A DNA stretch of 37,643 nucleotides. Source: a virus. The notes under the pieces were generated by a model, which saw only the letters and a program-made list of their open reading frames with translations, was not told the DNA's origin and made no database searches. Within the stretch, counting starts at the first letter, position 1, and every line of letters starts with the position of its first letter. Shown piece by piece: positions 7,179 to 16,621 of this stretch. Location: IMG/VR virus record IMGVR_UViG_3300036944_000513, positions 1-37,643 of that record; one strand, written 5' to 3'. Position numbers and translations under genes: made by a program.

Positions 7179-10100
7179 TTATTTAGTATTTATTTGTTGC
7201 TTTAAGGTGTCAACTTCTGACTTCAATTCCTTAATTGCCTGAATTAATAACGGAATAATTTTTTCATATTTTACCGCCTTATAACCAGTATCACGAGTAG
7301 TTACTACCTGTGGCAATACTGCTTCAATTTCTTGAGCAATAACACCAATGTCATTATACGTTCTATCTGGATACATTGCAAGTGCTGCATCATTCCAATC
7401 AAAAGATACGCCATTAATGTCATCAAGTTTAATTAATGCATTAGTAATTACATGGATATTAGTCTTTAGATTTCTATCAGATGAATAGAATGCAGTAATG
7501 TCATTGGTTGCACGAATTTCGCCCGCAAGTCCAGATGCAGCAGTACCAACACCTAAAGAGGATACTTGAAGATCAGTTGCAGTTCCAACTACCGATGAAG
7601 ATGAAATTCTACCATTGGCTTCAATTACAATGCCGGAACCAGCAATTAATGCATCCTTAATATCAACATTTGATACTCTGGTATATGTAATTACACCAGT
7701 CGAGCTATTGTATGCTACATTACCATAACCCTTTGTGCCAGTAACATTGGCATTAGTAACACTAATTGCACTTCTAGCACCGGTATCAGAAAAGGCGGTT
7801 AAGGTTGAAAGAATTTGACCGTTAGCTTCAATTACAATACCATTACCAGCAGACAATGCAGATTTAATGTCGGCATTGGAGACACGAGTATATGTAATTA
7901 CGCCAGTGCTACTATTGTATGCAATGTTACCATACCCAAGTTTATTTACAACATTTGCATTAGTAACACTAATTGCACTTCTAGCGCCAGTATCGGTGAA
8001 TGCAGTCAAGGTAGATAAAATTTGACCATTGGCTTCAATTACGATGCCGTTTCCAGCAGACAATGCGCCTTTAATATCTGCATTAGAAACACGAGTATAT
8101 GTAATTACACCAGTTGAACTATCATATGCAATGTTACCATACCCAAGTTTATTAACAACATTGGCATTATTTACTCCAATTGCACTTCTAGCGCCAGTAT
8201 CGGTGAATGCAGTTAAAGTCGAAAGAATTTGACCATTGGCTTCAAGTACAATTCCATTACCAGCAGACAATGCAGATTTAATATCGGCATTTGATACTCT
8301 GGTGTATGTAATTACGCCCGTTCCACTATCATAAGTCAAATTACCATATCCAAGTTTATTAACAACATTGGCATTAGCAACGCTTATTGACCCTCTAGCA
8401 TTTGTATCACTGTACGAAGTAGCAGATGTAGCAATAGTTCCATCTGCCGCAATGGTAATTCCACTTCCAGCTTTCAATGCATCCTTAATATCAACATTTG
8501 AAACACGAGTATATGTGATTACTCCGGTTCCGCTATCATAGGATACATTCCCATAACCTTTTGTTCCAGCAACGTTTGCACTGGTAGCACTTATTGACTC
8601 TCTAGCACCAGTATTAGTGAAAGTAGTTAGAGTAGATAAAATTTGACCGTTAGCTTCAATTACAATACCATTACCAGCAGACAATGCATCTTTAATATCA
8701 ACATTTGATACTCTAGTGTATGTGATTACACCAGTGCTACTATTATATGCTACATTACCATAACCTTTTGTGCCAACAACGTTTGCATTATTTACGCTAA
8801 GTTTACTTCTGATTGTGCCATCTGTTGCCGAAATAATATCGGTAGAAATTACGCCAGTTGACTGAACATAACTTATACCACTTCCGTTGGAAATAGCGGC
8901 TCTTGCTCTAGAATTACTAAAATATAAAAATCCATCAGAATTAAATTCCGCGACATTCGCAGTAATCAATGATACTGCCCCAGTTTGAGCATTAACCGAA
9001 GTAACTGGGTATATAATTGCAACATTTGTCGCAGAAGAAATAATACCGTTTGCGCCAACTATAAACGAAGGAACAATGGTTGCATTTCCATACCCGCCAG
9101 CCGTTACTCCACTAGTTGGAATATTTGCGCCAACATCACTTGCAGAAAGTCCGCCCGTAGACGCGATTACACCATCGGTAATGGTAATATTATCACCGGC
9201 AGTAAATGCTGCTCTTGCTCTTGCATTAGAGAAGTATACATTTCCAGCAGTAGTATTACCAGATTCAATTACATTTCCGGTATACAATATTATAACGCCA
9301 GTTTTTCCATTGACAGATTTTACATTTGCGGTAATTGTGCCGTCTGTGCCAATGCCAATTCCATTGCCAGCAGTAAATGCTGCTCTCGCCCTAGCATTGT
9401 TAAAGAACACATTGCCGGAGGTAGTATTGCCATCTTCATATACATTTGATGCATCAATTGCACCCTGCAACTTTCCACCATTTAAAACTGAACTGGAAAT
9501 TGTACCTGTTCCAGAAATTGAAATTCCAGTTCCACCAGTTAATGCATAGATTGCACGAGTATTGGTAAAGTATAGGTTAGAGCCTTCATGCACATTACTC
9601 GTGTTAATATTATCTCTTACAGCAGCAATTGCTCGTACATTAGTAAAGTATACATTAGAAGTTAAATTTGAACCTTCTGGGATACTATCTGTTATAAATG
9701 TGGGGTTGTTTGCTTGCTGAACATTAGAATTTGTTATTGATAATCCACCGTTCGCGCTTTGACTTAATTTCAATGTTCCAATGTTAAGAGTGCTTCCAGT
9801 CAACCACACATCGCGCCATGGTCTTGTAGGGCTACCAAGATCATATACTCCGGCGGCAGCAGGAATAATATTTCCAGTTACCAGAGTTGCAGTATTTGCA
9901 ATATCAGCAATCACTCCTGATGTTACACCAGTTAAAGATGAAGATATTACTCCAGTATTACTAATTGCTACCCCAGTTCCTGCAGTAAATGCTGAAATTG
10001 CACGGGTATTTGTAAAGTATACATTTCCGGTAGTAGTATTACCAGATTCAACTATATCATTTGCAGATAAAATAACTTGCCCAATTCTTCCTGCAACACT

Positions 10101-11864
10101 TACTACGTTTGCATATACTGCGCCGGTAGAAGGATTATAAAGCATTCCCGGAGCAAACGTAAATGCTGCTCGTGCTCTTGCATTAGTGAAGTATACATTT
10201 CCAGTAGTGGTATTACCGGATTCAACTATGTTTGAAGTATAGATTGTTGGTAATCCAGTAATCGTAGCAGAAGATGATATGCGACCATTAGCTTCAATGA
10301 CAATGTTATTACCAGCAATCAATGATGATATTGATCGAGTATTCGTGAAATAAAGGTTAGCAGAGCCTTCTGAAACTGAATCAGTCGATAGTCCACCAAC
10401 AGCAATAGTTCCAGTTAATGCTTCATATGCAATACCCGTTCCCGCAGTTAGAGAATCTCTCGCTTTTGCAGTTGTAAAATATTGATTTGTGCCTTCGGCT
10501 ACATTGGTGGTTGTCAATCCTGAAACCGACACAGTTCCAGTAGAATTAATCCCAATTCCAGTGCCACCGGTTAATGCAGCAATTGCTCTGGCGTTTGTAA
10601 AGTATACATTTCCAGTAGTAGTATTCCCCACTTCAATTATATTAGGAGTATATAATTGTGGGATTGCGCCGCCCAATGTTGCAACTGATGATACGCGACC
10701 ATTTGCCTCAATGACAATATTATTACCCGCAATCAATGATGATATTGATCGAGTATTCGTGAAGTATAAATTTGCACCTTCAATGATATTACTTGTGCTG
10801 ATATTATCTTTTACTGCTGCAACTGCGCGGGCATTGCTATAATATAAATTGGAGCCCTCTGGAATGAAAGAGGTCGAAATTGATGTTGTAGTTGTGCTAT
10901 TAACATTGTTGGTAATAATCAAATTGCCAGAAATGTCTTTTAAGTAAATACTTCCAATAGAAAATACTTGTGCGCTCATGTTCCACTTGTGGGTGGAATT
11001 TCCTAAATTTCTTCCAGTGGTAGCAGACGGAATTAAATTACCAACAATCGTAGTAGGATTAGATGCTAAATTGGCAAGTACTCTCGTATTCGTGTAGTAT
11101 AAATTGCTAACACCTTCTGGAATAATATCTGTATTCCCAGAAAATGCAGTAACCAATCCAGTTATTAAACCATTTGCATCAAGTATAATATTTTGACCAG
11201 CAGTAAACGCAGATCTTGCGCGAGTATTTGTAAAGAATACATTACCGGTGGTAGTTGTCCCATCTTCAATTACATTACTTGCATAAATTGTACCTGAAAT
11301 CGTTGCATTTCCGCCGCCGCCTGTAGCTGGCCCCTGTCCAAATAAAGTTGGAGAAAATCTTACAATAGATACAATACTGTTGGCGAATGAATTGACTGCT
11401 AATGTTACATTAGAAACACCAGTTCCAACTGCAACGGAGTAATCTTCAGTTGGCTGAAGTAAAAATCCATCAATATAGACAAATACCGTATCGTTTGCAG
11501 TAAATTCAAGCGGGTTACCATTTAAGTCATTGCCATTAAATATTGCTCGTGGAGTAGCTGTAACATAATCAAATCTTGTTACACCAGTTCTAGTAATATT
11601 AGAAAGATCTAGATCTAAATTGATATTTGGCTGAACTGAAATAGTTCCATTCGCAGTAATAGTAATACCAGCGCCCGCTGTAAGAAGCGTACCAATCTGT
11701 TTTAGGTCACGCGAACCATCTGTATTACTAATTACGACATAGTTATTTCCCGCAGAAACGCCAAGATTTGGCTCGGCGTTATTTAGGGTTAAAAAACTAT
11801 ATCTATTTGGGTCAAGATTACCGGGTGTTGCTGGAACTACCGCGCTACTAAGTCTATTAAGCAT
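7179..11864 (-). CDS. Giant tail fibre with S74 self-cleaving chaperone
   Basis: 1561 residues. The N-terminal part includes a beta domain shared with the 172- and 668-residue proteins (FVYIDGFLLQPTEDYSV). About 14 copies of the NLYFTN/GNVYFTN-xARAxxAF repeat form a long shaft. Near residues 1022-1420 are six 69-residue repeats with GVITYTRVSN. The last 100 residues are an intramolecular chaperone of the endosialidase/S74 type: SDRNLK supplies the expected Ser1462-x4-Lys1467 pair, followed by GVSFDWND, DIGVIAQEIEAVLPQVV, YEKIIPLLIQAIKEL and a terminal coiled coil. In this family the domain drives trimer folding and cuts itself off before the Ser. Mature fibre would thus end near residue 1461. 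Confidence 0.92.
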   Translation of the reverse strand: MLNRLSSAVVPATPGNLDPNRYSFLTLNNAEPNLGVSAGNNYVVISNTDGSRDLKQIGTLLTAGAGITITANGTISVQPNINLDLDLSNITRTGVTRFDYVTATPRAIFNGNDLNGNPLEFTANDTVFVYIDGFLLQPTEDYSVAVGTGVSNVTLAVNSFANSIVSIVRFSPTLFGQGPATGGGGNATISGTIYASNVIEDGTTTTGNVFFTNTRARSAFTAGQNIILDANGLITGLVTAFSGNTDIIPEGVSNLYYTNTRVLANLASNPTTIVGNLIPSATTGRNLGNSTHKWNMSAQVFSIGSIYLKDISGNLIITNNVNSTTTTSISTSFIPEGSNLYYSNARAVAAVKDNISTSNIIEGANLYFTNTRSISSLIAGNNIVIEANGRVSSVATLGGAIPQLYTPNIIEVGNTTTGNVYFTNARAIAALTGGTGIGINSTGTVSVSGLTTTNVAEGTNQYFTTAKARDSLTAGTGIAYEALTGTIAVGGLSTDSVSEGSANLYFTNTRSISSLIAGNNIVIEANGRISSSATITGLPTIYTSNIVESGNTTTGNVYFTNARARAAFTFAPGMLYNPSTGAVYANVVSVAGRIGQVILSANDIVESGNTTTGNVYFTNTRAISAFTAGTGVAISNTGVISSSLTGVTSGVIADIANTATLVTGNIIPAAAGVYDLGSPTRPWRDVWLTGSTLNIGTLKLSQSANGGLSITNSNVQQANNPTFITDSIPEGSNLTSNVYFTNVRAIAAVRDNINTSNVHEGSNLYFTNTRAIYALTGGTGISISGTGTISSSVLNGGKLQGAIDASNVYEDGNTTSGNVFFNNARARAAFTAGNGIGIGTDGTITANVKSVNGKTGVIILYTGNVIESGNTTAGNVYFSNARARAAFTAGDNITITDGVIASTGGLSASDVGANIPTSGVTAGGYGNATIVPSFIVGANGIISSATNVAIIYPVTSVNAQTGAVSLITANVAEFNSDGFLYFSNSRARAAISNGSGISYVQSTGVISTDIISATDGTIRSKLSVNNANVVGTKGYGNVAYNSSTGVITYTRVSNVDIKDALSAGNGIVIEANGQILSTLTTFTNTGARESISATSANVAGTKGYGNVSYDSGTGVITYTRVSNVDIKDALKAGSGITIAADGTIATSATSYSDTNARGSISVANANVVNKLGYGNLTYDSGTGVITYTRVSNADIKSALSAGNGIVLEANGQILSTLTAFTDTGARSAIGVNNANVVNKLGYGNIAYDSSTGVITYTRVSNADIKGALSAGNGIVIEANGQILSTLTAFTDTGARSAISVTNANVVNKLGYGNIAYNSSTGVITYTRVSNADIKSALSAGNGIVIEANGQILSTLTAFSDTGARSAISVTNANVTGTKGYGNVAYNSSTGVITYTRVSNVDIKDALIAGSGIVIEANGRISSSSVVGTATDLQVSSLGVGTAASGLAGEIRATNDITAFYSSDRNLKTNIHVITNALIKLDDINGVSFDWNDAALAMYPDRTYNDIGVIAQEIEAVLPQVVTTRDTGYKAVKYEKIIPLLIQAIKELKSEVDTLKQQINTK
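7187..7194 (-). promoter_or_regulatory. Near-consensus T4-type late promoter (AATAAATA)
   Basis: Seven of eight bases match TATAAATA on the minus strand. It is 25 bases before the ATG of the 172-residue fibre, in the same spacing range as the exact copies elsewhere. It overlaps the end of the 1561-residue fibre gene. It would start the unit running to about position 2025. Confidence 0.4.
7600..8801 (-). repeat. Six tandem ~207-bp coding repeats in the S74 fibre
   Basis: The block GYGNxxYxSxTGVITYTRVSNxDIKxAL recurs six times at about 207-base intervals (69 residues), just before the S74 domain. The units are similar at DNA level, with long shared runs around the TYTRVSN and IEANGQILST codons. 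The last copy is shorter. Boundaries are approximate. Confidence 0.8.
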
Positions 11865-11874
11865 TTCTTATTTT

Positions 11875-12216
11875 TTATTGGTTAGATGTTTCTAATACAC
11901 TCATTACGATCTTTAATTTATTATTTTCACTGGCGTGTGCATAAAATCCTTGACTTTGCTCTAATACTAATTTTCCAGTTAACACAGTAGATGCGTCATT
12001 TGGTGGAATTGCATACTGCTTAACTAATTCCACTGCTGGCTGATTATTTGCTTTATAATAGCAAGTAACATTTGCAACTGTATCGCTTATGTTTGAAACT
12101 TGCGCCATCAATATAATTGACGTTACTTCGGTTGGAGCGACATATAATAGTGTACTTGCGGTTGTTAAATTTGCGCCAAGTGATTTAAATACATTTAATG
12201 GTACTGTAATTGCCAT
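11875..12216 (-). CDS. Small beta-sandwich virion-type protein
   Basis: 113 residues. The pattern (LLYVAPTEVTSIILMAQVSN ... YAIPPNDASTVLTGKLVLEQSQGFYAHAS ... LKIVMSVLE) matches the two tandem C-terminal domains of the 857-residue fibre at 30578-33151 (IYVTN ... IPVPARSSLELL ... VVYE), so it is a free-standing copy of that module. No catalytic motif is visible. It sits between two large structural genes, with a strong AAGGA Shine-Dalgarno, and is likely a minor virion protein or fibre accessory. Confidence 0.72.
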   Translation of the reverse strand: MAITVPLNVFKSLGANLTTASTLLYVAPTEVTSIILMAQVSNISDTVANVTCYYKANNQPAVELVKQYAIPPNDASTVLTGKLVLEQSQGFYAHASENNKLKIVMSVLETSNQ

Positions 12217-12225
12217 TTTTTATCC

Positions 12226-15200
12226 TTATTGGATTGCTAAAATATAGGGAGTCAACACTGCAAACAAACTCTTATCAAATGTTCTACCAATAATTGTTCC
12301 CGTTGCTCTATTTATAACCATTTCATTTCCAATTCTAAAGTCACCTATGTGGTCAGTACTGGTATAATACACTGCACCGCCGCGCAATTCAACGACTTCA
12401 TTTTCTTGGATTGGAATTCCTCCAGATGATGGAAGAGCGGTTGCCAAGTCATTGCCAGAACCAACATATTCAAATGTTTGACCAGATGCAGAAATATAGC
12501 TTCTTTGGTGGAAAGATACTCTTGTATTTGCACGAGGAAAGTCCGCAGCCAATAACTTTTCATCCAATACAATAGTAGTCTCGCCAACGCCACCTAAAGT
12601 TGGATATGTGACATTAATATAATTAATAACACTAGTCTTGACTGTACTAATATTATTTAGTACTGCAGTCTTAGCTAGAATTTTATTCACATCATAGCTT
12701 GTAGTTGTCACACTTAGCGGCACAAGCGTGGATGTATTATACACACCATCTGGAACAAAATCAATAATAATGTTAGAAAGCGTAATTAATGTATTAGCTG
12801 AATCCGATGACCCAACTCCCAATGATCTATTTTGAATCAATGATAAGTTTGCGTTTGCTGATCTAACGATTGCCGTATTTAGTACGACATTAGAAACAAC
12901 ACGTTTTAAATGATTGTAACTATTGGCAGTTGGCAATCTTTGTGCAACTGGCAATGTTGCAACTGCACCATTATAATATGCGTTTGCCGCAGTTGCTGTT
13001 TGACTAGTTCCGCCATATGCTAAGTCATATGTAAATGCATCTAATACATAGCCAATATCTCTAGCACATAATGTTGGACTATAGGTAGCTGCAATTGTTG
13101 GTTCGTTCGCAGAGATCCATGAAGTTATTTCGTTCTGAATGAATGCTTTGTTTACCTGCAATATAGAAGCGGCATTAGAATAACCAGTGGGCGTTGTAAG
13201 TGGGGGTGCATAGAATATAGGATCTACTGCAGCTACACCACTATTAATAATTTCAGTAACATCAGAAATTCTAGCTGCAACGGTTGCTTTAATAGCTCCA
13301 TCACCAATGTATCCCAATACTATTTCTTTTGCTTTATTGATTCCATCAATTGTGGGGTCTTTTTGAACCGTAGCAGTTACGTTGGAGCTATATGATCTAA
13401 GGTATGCTAATCCAGCAACAATAGATTTATAATTAGTGCCCAAAACCATGTCATCCAATGCAGCTTCAACAATGTAACCAACATCTCTTGCACATTTAGC
13501 TTGGTCATAACCACCAACAACATTGGCTAATGGAGTAGATGAATTGACAGTATAAAACTGAACACTTCCATTGCTGATTGTTGCCCAGTTAGAATTTACA
13601 TATTCTAATACTTCTGCTTTAATGAAGTCTCTATTTGACAACAATAATTTAGTAGCATTCACCATATTTGGTGATGTATTTGCTGTCAATTCTATTGGAG
13701 TTTTTGCTGGAGCAACTGCTGGCCCATTTTCAATAATATTTACAATTAAATCTAATTTAGTATTAATAAAATTAGATTCAGCAAATGTGGCAGCAGGTGC
13801 AGCAGTTGTATTTTGTGTAACAGCAGTTTGCAATGTTGTTAAAATTGGCTGCGCAGTTACGATTCTTTGCGTCAATGATTTAATATATTCGTATGCAGCA
13901 CCAGTTTGAACTACTTGATTAACAATTCTAGTAGTGTCAGCATTGTAATTATAATAATAAACACCAGATTGAATGGATTGTTTATTTCCATCATGACGCA
14001 AGTCAAATGTAATGCTATCTAAAATAAAACCAACATCTCGTTTACACTTATCATTGTCGTACAAGAATTGTGGATATGTTGTATTAACATATGCTACGGT
14101 TTCTGCTGCAATGAAATCCTTATTCAATTGTAGCAAATTAGATGAATTTTGAACCGCTGTTGCAGTATTTGCTGGGTACTTATCAGGAACAATTCTATCA
14201 GTTACACCAACTGTTCCATTATTAATAATATCTATGATTAAATTAAAATCGGTATCAATTACATTTGCGGTCTGGAATGTTCCAACTGCTGTATTAGCAA
14301 ATACTTGAGAAAATGTAGATTGACGTTTAATTGGAACTCCAACGCTTCTAGAAATTACATTTGCTAAACTTTTTGCATATGTCAATGCAGCAACTGTCTC
14401 TGGCATTTGTCCCGGAATAGATGATGCAGTTTGAGTATAATATTGCAATCCAGCAAATGTTGATTGTGAATTACTTGTATATGCAGCATCAAATGCAACG
14501 GAGTCTACAATTAATCCTGTATCACGAGAACACAATGCTTGGTCAAAATTTGCAAATAATACAGCATCCCCAATACTTGGGCGCTTAGATACATTCTCCA
14601 ACAAGAATGTTCTAGAATTTATTTGTGACTTAACTCTGCCGGTATAAAGAGGAAAACTTACGCCATCGGCTACTAATCCATATGTACCAAAGGACGTATT
14701 AGAGTTGGTGATAGAACAGAATCCACCCGCCTCACATAGAATACCAATATTACAGCAAATTGTAAATACGGATACCAACTGTGTATATCCGCGATTCAAC
14801 ATATGGATGCCGATACCACCAGAATTTGTCTGAGTATATGCATCACACACCATTGAACGCAATCCACCAACAAATGCTCCATCAACTCTCATACCGGTTC
14901 CGGTAGTAGTAATAGAACTTGAGTTTTGAATATATGGGCTTGTTACAATCGTACCAGCAGATCCATCTGGATTATATGAAAATACTGCAGCGGGTGCAAC
15001 GTGATCCCTGTAGGTAAATCCAGTTGCATATGAACCGTTTTCAACATAAAACATGTCTTTTGTTGGCTGCGAAGGGCGAACTGTAGTTGTACGCAAATTA
15101 TCGCCAACCAAAGCAACCCGAGCTTTAATAGTGACAGGTTGATTGTGTAATGTATATTCTCCGGGATTTACTCTAACTGTTGTCCATGCATTCGCTCTAG

Positions 15201-16053
15201 CCAAAGCAACGTGAATGTTTGCAACGGCATTCGCCATTGTTCTTCCATCAAGGGTATCATCGCCATTACCGGATACCCAAATAAGATTTGCAGTTGGCTT
15301 TTGAATTTGCGATCTTAATACTGCTCTAGCATTTGCAGTGGCATTAATCGCTAATGTATTTGAGAAATAAAGATTAGCCTGACCCTGTGGAAGATCATCT
15401 GTGGTAAATGTTCTTAAATCAAGATTTGCCAAATATGAAATATTTGCCTTGATAGTTCCATTACTTTTATCATATATGATAGTAACGTCGCCAGCACTAA
15501 TTGCTGCTCTTGCTCTAGCATTAGAATAATAAAGATTTGCGGTTCCCGGAGCTTCTAAAATATCATCGGTATACCCAGAAATATCTGATTTAAATCCCGG
15601 AGAAGTACCAAGAATTCTCCAGTTATTATTATCATAGATAAAAAATGCAGTGTCACCAATGTTGTCGAAAAACAGTGTGCGATTTCCAACAATATTCACA
15701 TTAGGTGAGCGAAGTGTTGCTCTTCCGCCAGCGCCTTTGCTCACCAATGTGATAATTTTTAGCTGCCCGTTATCAATTCCATTTTCTAGTGTTGGAAAAA
15801 CTTCGGTCTGAAATAATTGTAATTCAGTAATAAGTTTTTTATTGGTGATCGGAAATGTATAAACGTTACTTACATCTAATACTTGCTTATTAGTATCAAG
15901 GAAAATATTTCCTTTAAATGTGGGATTACTAATGCTGGAAAATAAATTCGCAGCATCAATTTGTTTACTATCGCCATCTTGCACAACATAAAATGTATCA
16001 CCGGTTTTAACTACCGATGCTCGTGCAAGATCCGTTATTTTCAAATCAGCCAT
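12226..16053 (-). CDS. Large structural protein: adaptor, beta-helix and four helical repeats
   Basis: 1275 residues. Residues 1-45 are the adaptor shared with the 77-residue protein at 3454-3687. Two fibre repeats follow near 175-235 (NLYYSNARARAAI, NLYFSNTLAINAT). About 250-500 looks like a right-handed beta-helix of the pectate-lyase kind: an opening SGNGDDTLDGRTMANAVANI, VRVNPGEYTL and stacked short strands; no lyase active site was identified. From about 500 to 1050 four repeats occur with the core CxRDxGxIxDxxxxD (near 508, 671, 855 and 997), each followed by helices. I recall such proteins in cyanophage-like myoviruses as virion structural proteins. The C-terminal 130 residues are a beta domain. 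Confidence 0.82.
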   Translation of the reverse strand: MADLKITDLARASVVKTGDTFYVVQDGDSKQIDAANLFSSISNPTFKGNIFLDTNKQVLDVSNVYTFPITNKKLITELQLFQTEVFPTLENGIDNGQLKIITLVSKGAGGRATLRSPNVNIVGNRTLFFDNIGDTAFFIYDNNNWRILGTSPGFKSDISGYTDDILEAPGTANLYYSNARARAAISAGDVTIIYDKSNGTIKANISYLANLDLRTFTTDDLPQGQANLYFSNTLAINATANARAVLRSQIQKPTANLIWVSGNGDDTLDGRTMANAVANIHVALARANAWTTVRVNPGEYTLHNQPVTIKARVALVGDNLRTTTVRPSQPTKDMFYVENGSYATGFTYRDHVAPAAVFSYNPDGSAGTIVTSPYIQNSSSITTTGTGMRVDGAFVGGLRSMVCDAYTQTNSGGIGIHMLNRGYTQLVSVFTICCNIGILCEAGGFCSITNSNTSFGTYGLVADGVSFPLYTGRVKSQINSRTFLLENVSKRPSIGDAVLFANFDQALCSRDTGLIVDSVAFDAAYTSNSQSTFAGLQYYTQTASSIPGQMPETVAALTYAKSLANVISRSVGVPIKRQSTFSQVFANTAVGTFQTANVIDTDFNLIIDIINNGTVGVTDRIVPDKYPANTATAVQNSSNLLQLNKDFIAAETVAYVNTTYPQFLYDNDKCKRDVGFILDSITFDLRHDGNKQSIQSGVYYYNYNADTTRIVNQVVQTGAAYEYIKSLTQRIVTAQPILTTLQTAVTQNTTAAPAATFAESNFINTKLDLIVNIIENGPAVAPAKTPIELTANTSPNMVNATKLLLSNRDFIKAEVLEYVNSNWATISNGSVQFYTVNSSTPLANVVGGYDQAKCARDVGYIVEAALDDMVLGTNYKSIVAGLAYLRSYSSNVTATVQKDPTIDGINKAKEIVLGYIGDGAIKATVAARISDVTEIINSGVAAVDPIFYAPPLTTPTGYSNAASILQVNKAFIQNEITSWISANEPTIAATYSPTLCARDIGYVLDAFTYDLAYGGTSQTATAANAYYNGAVATLPVAQRLPTANSYNHLKRVVSNVVLNTAIVRSANANLSLIQNRSLGVGSSDSANTLITLSNIIIDFVPDGVYNTSTLVPLSVTTTSYDVNKILAKTAVLNNISTVKTSVINYINVTYPTLGGVGETTIVLDEKLLAADFPRANTRVSFHQRSYISASGQTFEYVGSGNDLATALPSSGGIPIQENEVVELRGGAVYYTSTDHIGDFRIGNEMVINRATGTIIGRTFDKSLFAVLTPYILAIQ

Positions 16054-16066
16054 TTTTTACACTTCT

Positions 16067-16594
16067 TTATTCTGGAATTACTGTGTCGTCGTTAGCATCA
16101 ACTTGCAAATCGTTTGTCGTATTTGCATTGAAGTTTTTAGACATTGCAACCAATACTTCAGATTTATTGCGAGTCTGACCAAAAGCATCTGTATAGGTAG
16201 AATAATTAACCCATCCAGTATGACTAATACCTTTAGCTTTAACTAAAGTATTTGCAACTTCGTCACGATCAACGCCATAAACATTTTGTTTACTTTGTGT
16301 ATTTGATCCAACATGACCTGAACTCAATAACCATTTTGGTGATTCTTGAACCGCAACGGTCAATCCGGCATTTGCGCCAGCGCCCGGAAATACATAGTTT
16401 GTATCCAATGTCAATACAACATTCGATAAAATTGAAGCAATTGCATAATTGACATTGGCAATAACCAATGAATATCCAACCTGTGCATTTGTATCAAATG
16501 ATGTACCTGTGCCAATGATGTATGCATTTCCTGATACATTTGCATTAGCTGTGCCAGTAAGCACTTTTCTATCTAATTTTCCCCATTCTGACAT
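16067..16594 (-). CDS. Conserved virion-type protein of T4-like phages
   Basis: 175 residues. It starts SEWGKLDRKVLTGTANA, has a beta-rich N-terminal half (GTGTSFDTNAQVGYSLVIAN) and a C-terminal block SPKWLLSSG, VYGVDRDEVAN, KGISHTGWVNY, SEVLVAMSKNF that resembles a small structural protein widely shared by marine T4-like phages. Its precise place in the virion is not known to me. It has the best translation signals in the window (AAGGGGA before ATG) and is the first gene behind an exact late promoter at 16614-16621, so high late expression is expected. Confidence 0.78.
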   Translation of the reverse strand: MSEWGKLDRKVLTGTANANVSGNAYIIGTGTSFDTNAQVGYSLVIANVNYAIASILSNVVLTLDTNYVFPGAGANAGLTVAVQESPKWLLSSGHVGSNTQSKQNVYGVDRDEVANTLVKAKGISHTGWVNYSTYTDAFGQTRNKSEVLVAMSKNFNANTTNDLQVDANDDTVIPE

Positions 16595-16613
16595 AATAGT
16601 CCCCTTTTTGTTT

Positions 16614-16621
16614 TATTTATA
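16614..16621 (-). promoter_or_regulatory. T4-type late promoter TATAAATA
   Basis: Exact TATAAATA on the minus strand, 19 bases before the ATG of the 175-residue gene. It overlaps the stop codon of the upstream 332-residue gene. It likely drives the unit from 16594 to 7179 with a phage-encoded late sigma factor. Confidence 0.7.
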
